Shown one piece after another: positions 34,572-42,208 of a stretch of 64,000 bases of DNA (positions are counted from its first letter, which is position 1; each line of letters opens with the position of its first letter). Position numbers and translations under genes: made by a program. Origin of the DNA: Planococcus sp. MB-3u-03 (GTDB lineage Bacteria; Bacillota; Bacilli; Bacillales_A; Planococcaceae); NCBI RefSeq assembly GCF_002833405.1, contig NZ_CP025135.1:2771501-2835500 (forward strand), in the 5' to 3' direction. The notes below the pieces were generated by a model. It made no database searches. It worked only from the letters and a program-made list of their open reading frames with translations, and was not told the DNA's origin.

Positions 34572-35205
34572 ATGAAATCATGGTTGATGCTTATGCTTTT
34601 AGGCCTTTTACTGCTGCTGGCGGCATGCGGTGACGACACAACGGAACCTCCAACGGAAACGGACGGGGCCGAACCGCAAGAAGAGGAAGTCGAAGAACAG
34701 GAAGGTGAGCCACAGGATGGTTCAGGAGGCGAATCGGAAGGAGCCAGCGAAATTCAATTGCTGACGGTTGAATTCCTCAATGCCGACGGGGACGCGACCG
34801 GCACTGCCGAATTGACGGAAGAAGATAATGGGGTCATGGTCAAATTGAATGTAGAAGGATTGGAGCCTGGCATGCACGGCATCCATTTCCATGAAGAAGG
34901 AATGTGAAGCGCCTGATTTCGAATCAGCAGGCGGACATTTCAACCCGACAGGCGCAAGCCATGGACATGATAACCCGGACGGCCCTCATGCAGGCGACCT
35001 CCAGAATATCGAAGTGGCCGATGATGGCACTTCAACGGACGAACTGACCGCAGAAAACGTCACTTTGCAAATCGGCGAAGATAACTCATTGTTGAAAGAA
35101 GGCGGAACAGCGCTCGTCATCCACGCTTCAGAAGATGACGGCCAAACCGATCCTTCCGGAGATTCCGGTGAACGCGTCGCTTGCGGCGTGGTGACAGCTG
35201 AATAA
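34572..35205 (+). CDS. sodC: Cu/Zn superoxide dismutase-like lipoprotein, frame broken near 34900
   Basis: Exported lipoprotein: signal peptide with lipobox LLAA-Cys19 and an acidic linker, then a SOD domain. As read, a stop falls after GIHFHEEGM. Two missing A (coding GGAATGTGAA instead of GGAAAATGTGAA) explain it. The sequence then continues CEAPDFESAGGHFNP, NPDGPHAGDLQN and LVIHASEDD, giving 211 residues in total. Both His of HFH, GGHFNP and VIHA are kept, so all metal ligands seem present, unlike Bacillus YojM. It precedes the stress genes and ends at a terminator. Confidence 0.82.
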
Positions 35206-35214
35206 GTAATTTTT

Positions 35215-35250
35215 AAAACAGCCTGGGAATCTTCTCCGGCTGTTTTTTTA
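35215..35250 (+). terminator. Terminator after sodC
   Basis: AAAACAGCC and GGCTGTTTT arms with a loop of about 14 bases and a T-run of seven. Confidence 0.82.
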
Positions 35251-35296
35251 GGGTGACACTTAATTCTCTGCCGGCTGGAGTTAAGGTTTTCTTCGC

Positions 35297-35321
35297 GTTT
35301 AGCATGAAATGGAACGGGAAT
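35297..35321 (+). promoter_or_regulatory. Sigma-B-type promoter of the SDR stress gene
   Basis: GTTTAG (35297-35302), 13-base spacer, GGGAAT (35316-35321) closely match the sigma-B consensus GTTTAA-N13/15-GGGWAW. It lies 36 bases before the SDR start. Confidence 0.82.
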
Positions 35322-35356
35322 AACTACCATATATTGATAACGAGGAGGACATCTAT

Positions 35357-36232
35357 ATGTCAAAAGATAAATATGAAAAAATCCATGACCAAGTTGATCC
35401 CCAGGAACAAGACCATCAGCCTGGGATAGAAAGCGAAATGTCTCCGGAACCGATATATGATGACGAGCATTACAAAGGCGCCGGCAAATTGGAAGGGAAA
35501 GTCGCATTGATTACAGGCGGCGACAGTGGAATCGGGCGTGCTGTAGCAATCGCTTATGCGAAAGAAGGTGCCAGTATCGCCATCGCCTACCTTGATGAAC
35601 ACGATGACGCGGATAAAACCATCGAAGCCGTGAAAGCCTACGGTGCAGAAGCCCAGAAATTCGCAACGGATGTGAGCCAAGTCGAGAATTGCCATCAATT
35701 GGTGGTTGATGTAATCGGTGAATTTGGCCAATTGAATATTCTTGTCAACAATGCGGGGAAGCAATTCCCGAAAGACGATTTCCTTGATATCAGCCCCGAA
35801 CAATTGCGGGAAACTTTCGAGACAAATATTTTCAGCATGTTTTATTTGACCCAAGCCGCTTTGCCGCACCTATCCAAAGGCGACAGCATCATCAATACCT
35901 CATCGGTGACCGCTTACCGCGGCTCGCCTGAATTGATTGATTACTCGTCCACCAAAGGCGCGATAACGAGCTTCACCCGTTCTTTATCCGCCAATATCAG
36001 CGAACAGGGCATCCGAGTCAACTCGGTCGCCCCGGGCCCGATTTGGACACCGCTCATCCCGGCAACATTCAGCGCCGAAAAAGTCGGCGAACACGGCGGC
36101 GATACGCCGATGGAGCGGCGCGGGCAGCCTGCTGAACTCGCTCCGGCTTATGTCTATCTCGCCTCCGCTGACTCGACTTACGTTACTGGCCAAGCGATTC
36201 ACGTAAACGGAGGAGACTTTATCAGTTCATGA
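35357..36232 (+). CDS. SDR-family oxidoreductase, general stress protein 39 type
   Basis: 291-residue short-chain dehydrogenase with a charged N-terminal extension of about 45 residues, as in Bacillus YdaD/YhdF. The NAD(P) motif TGGDSGIGRAVA sits at about 53-64, NNAGKQFP follows, and the catalytic YSSTKGAI is at about 196. Substrate is unknown; relatives are stress-induced. A good sigma-B-type promoter directly upstream supports that. Ribosome site is CGAGGAGG. Confidence 0.9.
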   Translation: MSKDKYEKIHDQVDPQEQDHQPGIESEMSPEPIYDDEHYKGAGKLEGKVALITGGDSGIGRAVAIAYAKEGASIAIAYLDEHDDADKTIEAVKAYGAEAQKFATDVSQVENCHQLVVDVIGEFGQLNILVNNAGKQFPKDDFLDISPEQLRETFETNIFSMFYLTQAALPHLSKGDSIINTSSVTAYRGSPELIDYSSTKGAITSFTRSLSANISEQGIRVNSVAPGPIWTPLIPATFSAEKVGEHGGDTPMERRGQPAELAPAYVYLASADSTYVTGQAIHVNGGDFISS

Positions 36233-36315
36233 GATGATCTTTTTGCATAACAAAATCCAATAGAGTATTGGAATGAAGACACCTATTCAAAAAAAGTTGT
36301 ATAGGAGGGCATGGC

Positions 36316-36708
36316 ATGAAGCACATCGAAGCAATCTTGATGAAATTTGCAATGAGCTTTGCGGTCGTATTTCTGGTTCTTGGACTGATTTACGGAGTTC
36401 GTGTATTCGACATTTTCGTAATCAGTTTAGTGATTACAGCCGTTGGATATGCCGGCGATATGTTGATATTTCCCCGTACATCCAATAAGATCGCAACTGG
36501 CGGCGATTTAGTGCTCGCATTCCTGATTGTTTGGCTCCTTGGAGAATTCCTGATCGAAAATCCGGATTTCTCCTTGGTCGCTGCAGCTATCTACACAGCG
36601 TTGCTGATTGCTGCGGGCGAATGGTTCTACCATATCTACTTGAAAAAACGCCTATGGGAGCAAAAAGAAACATCCCATACTTTAAAACAAGAGCCGAACC
36701 GAAAATAA
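36316..36708 (+). CDS. DUF2512-family membrane protein (YndM-like)
   Basis: 130 residues with four membrane helices (about 12-30, 35-52, 62-80, 85-105) and a basic C-terminal tail. Matches the DUF2512 family by its start MKHIEAILMKFAMSF and the central ITAVGYAGDMLIFPRTSN. Function is unknown. It starts 83 bases after the SDR, with AGGAGG eight bases upstream, and may share its sigma-B transcript; it ends in a bidirectional terminator. Confidence 0.8.
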   Translation: MKHIEAILMKFAMSFAVVFLVLGLIYGVRVFDIFVISLVITAVGYAGDMLIFPRTSNKIATGGDLVLAFLIVWLLGEFLIENPDFSLVAAAIYTALLIAAGEWFYHIYLKKRLWEQKETSHTLKQEPNRK

Positions 36709-36716
36709 AAACAAAT

Positions 36717-36757
36717 AAACAAAAGCCGATCATTTTTAATGATCGGCTTTTGTTTTG
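36717..36757. terminator. Bidirectional terminator between the DUF2512 and YqjF-like genes
   Basis: AAAAGCCGATCA and TGATCGGCTTTT arms with a short loop and T-rich flanks on both strands. The hairpin includes the last codons of the YqjF-like gene. Confidence 0.85.
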
Positions 36758-37443
36758 CTTTCAGGAACAGGCGGATAAAACCGTGTTTTCTGGACCGCTG
36801 AGAAATGGGCTAGCGGTTCCTTGGCATGCCAGCCAACAGGCAGAAATTGCGCAAGTGAGTTTTCAGCTATTTCAATATGGACATTCTGCAGCTGCCAAGG
36901 AGCATGCGCAATATCCACACGGTACAGGACAGCTTTCGGCTTTGTCCACAAACGATAACGTTCCGTCAGCCATCGCTCGAGCTCAGACGCCTTCAATATC
37001 CCGGCGCTTGGCGTAAAGCCCATCCGGAACCCCTCTCCGGTTCCGGATGCAGCAAGACGGCTCATAAACACATAGCGTCTGTCTTTTTTCACAACTTTCA
37101 TACGGGCATATCGATAAGGAAGAAACCCTCCTGCACTTGCCGCCTTTACAACTAGCAAGCTATCGGCATCCAGGCTGAAGAAATAGACTCCGGGCCGGCC
37201 GTTATACGTTACATATGTTCTGACATTCAATTCACGGTACGTCCCTGCGATGGGAAAAGGCAAGGAAAAGCGCAGGCGCGTGTGATCGGCAATGAACGGG
37301 ACGACCCCGATCCATGCCCGGCCTTCGAATAAATCGATTTCGAGCTCTGCCGGTACGTACGGGCGCAGTGCCTCAGGCGAAATCGGCCAATGCAAAAACA
37401 CGAGATCCCGCCATGTCTGTGCCATGATCCATGGTTTTTTCAT
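36736..37443 (-). CDS. YqjF-like DUF2071 protein
   Basis: 235-residue protein of the DUF2071 family, with opening FLHWPISPEALRPYVPAELE, then GVVPFIADHTRLR and ELNVRTYVTYNGRPGVYFFSLDADS as landmarks. The family resembles acetoacetate decarboxylase folds, but no activity is established. Start at 37443 has AAAAGGGGGAGG upstream. Single gene between convergent and co-directional neighbours. Confidence 0.85.
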   Translation of the reverse strand: MKKPWIMAQTWRDLVFLHWPISPEALRPYVPAELEIDLFEGRAWIGVVPFIADHTRLRFSLPFPIAGTYRELNVRTYVTYNGRPGVYFFSLDADSLLVVKAASAGGFLPYRYARMKVVKKDRRYVFMSRLAASGTGEGFRMGFTPSAGILKASELERWLTERYRLWTKPKAVLYRVDIAHAPWQLQNVHIEIAENSLAQFLPVGWHAKEPLAHFSAVQKTRFYPPVPESKTKADH

Positions 37444-37477
37444 CTATGCCTCCCCCTTTTAAAAAGATCCATAACTA

Positions 37478-37508
37478 AAACGGGACGAAGATAGATTCCC
37501 CGTCCCGC
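37478..37508 (-). terminator. Terminator after manganese catalase
   Basis: CGGGACG and CGTCCCG arms (37481-37487, 37501-37507), then TTTTAG on the minus strand; 10 bases past the catalase stop. Confidence 0.7.
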
Positions 37509-37517
37509 TCGATGTTT

Positions 37518-38348
37518 CTAACCTTTTAATTTGTCTTCCGGAAGTGTATCATGCGACTCCAGCGGTCCCGGCTTCAAGACCGGTTTCTGGCCGAATGCTT
37601 CCGGCTGCCCGTACTTGAATGGATGGCCGTCTGGCGCATTGCCGCTCATCCACGGAAGCTGTGCACTGTCTTCGCCTTCCGAGAAATTATAAAGCGTATG
37701 GGAATACTCCGTCGCTTCCCATTCCGGCGGCACTGTGGAAGGCACGATCACGCTACCTTCTTTTTCTTCCAAGTCGCGGATTGCCGCAATCCACTGGTTT
37801 TGGTGCATAGTATCGCGAGCCAGCAAGAAGGACAGCAAGTCTTTTACCCCTTTGTCGTCGGTCATGCTGTACAAGCGTGCGACTTGAAGGCGGCCTTGGG
37901 ATTCTGCTGTGACATTCGCGCGGAAATCGGCAAGCAAATTGCCGCTTGCAATGATATATCCCCCGCTCCACGGCACCCCTGCACTGTTCTCAGGTGTCGC
38001 GCCAAGACCCGAAACGATTGCATGATGCGGGTTCATGCCACCCATGATCGCCCCGATCACCGGATCGCTTGCCGCTTTTTCCTGTTCGTAAACCGGTGCG
38101 CCTTCGAGCAATTGGGCTACCATGGTCGCGAGCATTTCAATATGGCCGAGCTCTTCTGTCCCCGTGTCCATCAGCAAATCTTTGTATTTTTCATTTCCTC
38201 TTGTGTTCCATCCCTGGAATAAATATTGCATGGCCACAGACATTTCGCCGAACTGCCCGCCGATGACTTCCTGCAGCTGCTTTGCAAATATCGGATCCGG
38301 CTTATCCGGTTTTGCTTCGAATTGCAACTCTTTTCTATTGAAGAACAT
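37518..38348 (-). CDS. Manganese catalase
   Basis: 276-residue non-heme catalase with a dimanganese centre that splits hydrogen peroxide. Expected ligands are visible: Glu35 (GQFGEMSV), Glu66 and His69 (TEELGHIE), and later the Glu of TAESQGRLQVARLY and His of DTMHQNQW. Resembles Bacillus YdbD. It lies 23 bases after the 94-residue repeat protein, so both come from the sigma-B-like promoter at 38702-38726. Confidence 0.94.
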   Translation of the reverse strand: MFFNRKELQFEAKPDKPDPIFAKQLQEVIGGQFGEMSVAMQYLFQGWNTRGNEKYKDLLMDTGTEELGHIEMLATMVAQLLEGAPVYEQEKAASDPVIGAIMGGMNPHHAIVSGLGATPENSAGVPWSGGYIIASGNLLADFRANVTAESQGRLQVARLYSMTDDKGVKDLLSFLLARDTMHQNQWIAAIRDLEEKEGSVIVPSTVPPEWEATEYSHTLYNFSEGEDSAQLPWMSGNAPDGHPFKYGQPEAFGQKPVLKPGPLESHDTLPEDKLKG

Positions 38349-38371
38349 TTAACTTCCTCCTCTTAGTATGG

Positions 38372-38656
38372 TCATTTATCGTCCTCTATCCGTCCTTCGC
38401 TGCCTTTATTAGCATCTTTCGGATGGCCACCATCGTAATCCGAATCGTTGCCCCCAGCATTGAATTCTTTCTTCTGCTGCTGTTTTTTCTCGATCGATTG
38501 CTTTTCATCGACTCGGCCTTCGCTGCCTCGAATACTGTCCTGAGGCTGGCCTCCATCATAATCCGAACTATTTCCGCCTGCATTGAATTTCTTTTCATCC
38601 GTGTCTGAATTCACTTGATTCTCAGGTCCTTCACGCTGGTTCTGCTCTTTACCCAT
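38372..38656 (-). CDS. Small hydrophilic protein with two FNAGGN-SDYDGG repeats
   Basis: 94 residues, no membrane segment, very rich in Gly, Asp, Glu, Lys and Gln, probably disordered. Two copies of the motif KxFNAGGNxSDYDGGxPxDxxxGSEGR lie at about 23-48 and 63-88, joined by a QKK-rich linker. I recognise no family. It has a strong ribosome site (AAGGAGG) and shares a transcript with manganese catalase, so a stress role, perhaps metal binding or desiccation protection, is possible but unproven. Confidence 0.75.
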   Translation of the reverse strand: MGKEQNQREGPENQVNSDTDEKKFNAGGNSSDYDGGQPQDSIRGSEGRVDEKQSIEKKQQQKKEFNAGGNDSDYDGGHPKDANKGSEGRIEDDK

Positions 38657-38701
38657 CGTTACGCCTCCTTGGAAAACCTGGAATTTCTATTCCCTAGTTA
38701 T

Positions 38702-38726
38702 GTACCCCGAAATACCAGACCGAAAC
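38702..38726 (-). promoter_or_regulatory. Sigma-B-type promoter of the repeat protein and catalase
   Basis: Minus strand GTTTCG (38721-38726), 13-base spacer, GGGTAC (38702-38707), 45 bases before the start at 38656. Good match to sigma-B except the last base of each box. Confidence 0.7.
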
Positions 38727-38831
38727 GAAATAAACTATCTTTTCAATTAATTGACCATATAGTAATGGAACCGTACAAGTTTCAGAGCGTAAAGCACCAT
38801 TAGTGCATCGCTAATTAGAAATTTTTCACAG

Positions 38832-38858
38832 AAAAAACCTCATTCCATTTGAATGAGG
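38832..38858 (-). terminator. Terminator after the LOV-STAS gene
   Basis: Minus strand CCTCATTC and GAATGAGG arms with a five-base loop, then TTTTTTC. It lies 20 bases past the stop. Confidence 0.85.
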
Positions 38859-38877
38859 CTCAATCAAAAACGCTATT

Positions 38878-39649
38878 TTATTCATTAATCTCAGCCAAGG
38901 CTTTCTCGATGCTCGAATAAGTTTTCAGCATATTCTCCCGGTCGAGGTCACGTACCAATTCAGTTGCTGCCTGAGGGGTGACGCCCGTGATGTATAGCTG
39001 GCTCCCCATGATGCGGAGCGCTTCGCAAATTTGCGTGAACCAGTGGAGCGGAGATTCCTCGTTCCAGGTCAATCCTGTTATGTCGAGAAGCGCGTGTTCA
39101 ATCCTGTGCTCGCTGACATATTCGCACAACTTCACTTTCAAGGTTTCAAAACGCTGCAGGTTCATCGTCCCGACTAGCGCAACCGTTGCCACGTTCGGTT
39201 GGATCGATAAAATCGGCAGCATCAGTTTCTCTATTTCGCTTTCATTGGCGGTAATCGCTTCCTGCTGCATTCGCTCAACCGTGATATCCGTCTGGGTGCC
39301 GATGAAATAGAGTTTTCCTTCGACTGTCACCGGCGAGATCGCCAGCCGGTTCCAAAACGGCGTTCCGTCTTTCCGGTAGTTGCGCAGAACCACGGTCAAC
39401 TTTTCCTGGCTCCTGATCGCTTGCCGTATTTGGTCGACGGCTTCCGGAGCCGTTTTCAACCCTTGCAGGAACCGGCAGTTGCGCCCAAGAATTTCTTCTT
39501 TTCGTAACCTGTCATTTCCGTAAATGTGTGGTTTGCGTAAATGATCGGGTTGTCTTCTTTTCAGGATCCGTGACGATGGTGCCGACTTTGCTGCCGTCCA
39601 ACATGGCTTCAAGCAGCTGAATCTGTGTATCCACTTCCATTTTCTCCAT
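38878..39649 (-). CDS. ytvA: LOV-STAS blue-light photoreceptor (YtvA-like), frame broken by two single-base losses
   Basis: Flavin-binding light sensor that in Bacillus feeds into the sigma-B stressosome. The LOV signature GRNCRFLQG is intact, with photo-adduct Cys59 in repaired numbering; also VLRNYRKDGTPFWNRL and FIGTQTDIT. The C-terminal half is a STAS domain (about 145-257). As read, the first 35 codons are in another frame; restoring one base near coding GAAAAGAAGAC and one near TACGAAAAGAAGAAA gives 257 residues, matching YtvA's 261. Start at 39649; upstream is TTGGCT-16-TAAAAT. Confidence 0.85.
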
Positions 39650-39728
39650 ATAAATTAGTTCACCTCAAATTTTACTCATATTATTTTAGCACAGCTTTGC
39701 ACGCAGCCAAAACCGGGAACTTCCGGAA

Positions 39729-39753
39729 GTTTCAGGAATCCGTCAAAGGGTAA
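39729..39753 (+). promoter_or_regulatory. Sigma-B-type promoter of the DJ-1/PfpI gene
   Basis: GTTTCA (39729-39734), 13-base spacer, GGGTAA (39748-39753), 45 bases before the start at 39798. Confidence 0.8.
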
Positions 39754-39797
39754 ATGTAGAAACAAGAGCTTTCTAAAGAAATGGAGAGGATACCCAA

Positions 39798-40502
39798 ATG
39801 GCAAAAGTATTGGCAGTATTATCAAGCGGCTATTCAAACGAAGAGCATAATTACGTAACCGGCTGGTGGGCGGAAGAATTATTCGAGCCCTTGGCGGAAC
39901 TTGAAAAAGCGGGCCATTCGGTAGGCCTAGCTTCCATCGACGGCGGCAAACCGGTTGTCGACCCCCTGAGCCTCGATTCAGCATACGATCCAGAGGGCAA
40001 ATACAAAAAATTATACGACTCCGGCATTGCGGATAAGACAACCCCAGTCGTGGATGTCAAAGCGAGCGATTACGATGCCATCATGATTGTCGGCGGCCAT
40101 GGCGCCATGTTCGATTTGGCGCATGATGAAAATCTTCACGCCGTCATCAACGTCGTCCACGAAACAGGCGGCATCATTTCCGCTGTCTGCCACGGCCCAG
40201 CCCCGCTCGTCTTTACAAAAACGAAAGACGGCAAGCCCTTATTGCAAGGATTGAAAGTGACGGGCTATCCGAATGATATGGAACCGGAAGAAGTGGACGG
40301 GCTATTGCCGTTTAGCCTGGAAGATGAAATGGGAAAAATTGCGCAATACGACAAAGGCGACGGGCAAGATGAATACATTGTTTGGGGCAGCGACCGCCTC
40401 CTGACTGGCCGCGATCCCGGTTCCTCACAGGCATTCGGCCGCGAGTTGGCGAGGAAGCTGACCGAAATGGAAGAACATCAACTCGACAAACACTTGAAGT
40501 GA
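39798..40502 (+). CDS. DJ-1/PfpI-family protein (Hsp31-like type 1 glutamine amidotransferase domain)
   Basis: 234 residues. The nucleophile elbow AVCHGPAPLV has Cys131 followed by His132, as in class I chaperone/glyoxalase-III enzymes of the Hsp31 group. Preceding features are VLSSGYSNEEHNYVTGWW and MIVGGHGAMFDLA. Likely protects against dicarbonyl or protein damage stress. A sigma-B-type promoter lies just upstream. A 55-base gap separates it from the small membrane protein gene, which probably shares its transcript. Confidence 0.88.
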   Translation: MAKVLAVLSSGYSNEEHNYVTGWWAEELFEPLAELEKAGHSVGLASIDGGKPVVDPLSLDSAYDPEGKYKKLYDSGIADKTTPVVDVKASDYDAIMIVGGHGAMFDLAHDENLHAVINVVHETGGIISAVCHGPAPLVFTKTKDGKPLLQGLKVTGYPNDMEPEEVDGLLPFSLEDEMGKIAQYDKGDGQDEYIVWGSDRLLTGRDPGSSQAFGRELARKLTEMEEHQLDKHLK

Positions 40503-40557
40503 GTACGCCGAAGCGATAGGCCTGAAAAATATAGCAAGCATTGGAGGAGGAGAACAA

Positions 40558-40785
40558 ATGGATAACAAAAATAACCACAACGACAAGGACAAAGAACAGG
40601 AATATATGAAAACGAGCGAGCAGGAATTGGAGCGCAAGCCGCCCGTAGAAAAGGAAGGGCTTGAAGAGCCAAGAACAACAGGTTACAAGCCATTGCAGCT
40701 CGGATTGATCATTTTCGCCATCGCTGTCTTGGTGATTGTCGGATTTGCGATCGGTTTTGACTGGTTCGGCCTGTTCGGGAATTGA
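40558..40785 (+). CDS. Small tail-anchored membrane protein of unknown function
   Basis: 75 residues: a highly charged N-terminal half (Lys, Glu, Asp, Asn-rich, about 1-45) and one membrane helix at about 48-68 ending in FDWFGLFGN. It has a strong ribosome site (GGAGGAGGAG) 5 bases before the ATG, so it is probably translated. No family recognised. Its place after the sigma-B-driven DJ-1 gene suggests a stress role (inference). Confidence 0.65.
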   Translation: MDNKNNHNDKDKEQEYMKTSEQELERKPPVEKEGLEEPRTTGYKPLQLGLIIFAIAVLVIVGFAIGFDWFGLFGN

Positions 40786-40805
40786 TTGCATTGCCAAGTT
40801 CACGT

Positions 40806-40847
40806 AAAAAGCGGCAGACAGGATTTCCTGTCCGCCGCTTTTTTATA
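40806..40847. terminator. Bidirectional terminator between the small protein gene and htrA
   Basis: AAAAAGCGGCAGACAGGA and TCCTGTCCGCCGCTTTTT arms form a long stem with T-rich tails on both strands. Confidence 0.88.
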
Positions 40848-40854
40848 TGCCACA

Positions 40855-42030
40855 TTAAATTTGTTCACTCAACTGGACTTCAAAAGTTTTCAGTTCGCCG
40901 TTCCGGTAAGCTTTGACCGTCACTGCCCCTTCTTCTTTCACTTCCGTATAGAGATATTGACGAAGTTCCAAGACGGAAGTGACTGCCTGTCCGTTCAATT
41001 CAACGATGGTATCTTTCGCTTCGATTCCCGCTTCGTCGGCGCCGGATCCTTCCTGTACAGATTGGACGACAATGCCGTCTTCCACTTCAGCCGGGAGGTT
41101 CAATTCCGCATTTCTGATTTCTGCAGGTATCTGTTCGAGTTCAAGCAATGCTACGCCTAGAGACGGACGGGACACTTCCCCTTCCCCTTCAAGTTCGGAG
41201 ATGATCGGGATCGCGGAGTTAATTGGAATGGCAAGGCCAATTCCTTCCACTGCGTCCTGTGCGATTTTCATCGAGTTGATGCCGATGACTTGGCCTTGTG
41301 CATTCAATAATGCGCCGCCACTGTTGCCGGGATTGATCGCGGCATCGGTTTGAAGCACTTCCGACTGCCAGTCTTCCTGGCCGTCTTTATTGATGTCGAT
41401 CGGGACAGCACGTTCCGTACCGGAAATGACGCCTGTCGTCACCGATCCCGAAAATTGAAGGCCGAGCGGGTTGCCGATGGCAATGACGGGCTCTCCTGAT
41501 TTCAGCACTGAGGAATCGCCAAACTCTGCGATCGTGTCAATTTGCGCTCCCGGGACTTTCAGGACTGCGAGATCGGTCCATACATCCGAACCGAGCACTT
41601 CCGCTTCAAGCTCTTCACCGTCCGCCAAGGTCACGACGACTTCTTTAGCGCCTTCCACTACGTGATGGTTCGTGACAACGTATGCATCATCGCCTTGCTT
41701 TTTATAGATGACGCCGGATCCCGCCCCTGCTTCTTGCGTAGAAGTTTGTGCGAACGGATTATTGCCCGCTTGCAGGTTGGAAACGCCAACCACTGCATCT
41801 GCCGTCTGCTCGACGGTTTCCGTGACGTCTGTGGTGACAATCGCTGACTCGTTTTGCAGTTCACTGGTTTGAACGCCCGCAGTCGCAGATTCTGTTTCGC
41901 CCAAATCCGTTCCTGTGACCAGTGTCCCGACCAGCAATGCGCCTGCCAGTACGCCCCCGAAACTGGAAGCCATATAGCGTTTCCACGGATTCTTTTGGTC
42001 ATTCTGACGCGGTGTATTATAGTAACCCAT
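40855..42030 (-). CDS. HtrA-like serine protease with PDZ domain
   Basis: 391-residue membrane-anchored protease for surface and secretory protein quality control. A short cytosolic N-terminus is followed by a membrane helix (about 21-41), a trypsin domain with catalytic His123 (TNHHVVEG), Asp153 (WTDLAV) and Ser237 (NPGNSGGA), and a C-terminal PDZ domain (about 285-380). The Gln/Ser/Thr-rich stretch between helix and protease is typical. A two-component system follows upstream on the same strand, but a terminator separates them. Confidence 0.93.
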   Translation of the reverse strand: MGYYNTPRQNDQKNPWKRYMASSFGGVLAGALLVGTLVTGTDLGETESATAGVQTSELQNESAIVTTDVTETVEQTADAVVGVSNLQAGNNPFAQTSTQEAGAGSGVIYKKQGDDAYVVTNHHVVEGAKEVVVTLADGEELEAEVLGSDVWTDLAVLKVPGAQIDTIAEFGDSSVLKSGEPVIAIGNPLGLQFSGSVTTGVISGTERAVPIDINKDGQEDWQSEVLQTDAAINPGNSGGALLNAQGQVIGINSMKIAQDAVEGIGLAIPINSAIPIISELEGEGEVSRPSLGVALLELEQIPAEIRNAELNLPAEVEDGIVVQSVQEGSGADEAGIEAKDTIVELNGQAVTSVLELRQYLYTEVKEEGAVTVKAYRNGELKTFEVQLSEQI

Positions 42031-42165
42031 TATTTTCCCATCCCCTTTAATGATTGTTGGCCGTCTGCCTTGTGGCTTTCGATAGTCTTATCATACAAAG
42101 CAGATATGAAAAAATTATGACCAAACATGCAACAGAAATGTAAAGTTTTCGAGGTGGACGGATGC

Positions 42166-42198
42166 GAAAAAGCCCGCCGCAACACACGGCAGGCTTTC
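42166..42198 (-). terminator. Terminator after the histidine kinase gene
   Basis: Minus strand AAAGCCTGCCG and CGGCGGGCTTT arms with loop TGTGTTG, then TTTCGC; 11 bases past the kinase stop. Confidence 0.8.
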
Positions 42199-42208
42199 AC
42201 TGTTTCAA

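Noticed and set aside
42031..42165. CssR or WalR boxes before htrA
   Set aside because: One TTTTCATA-like word is present, but not the repeated arrangement; support is too weak.
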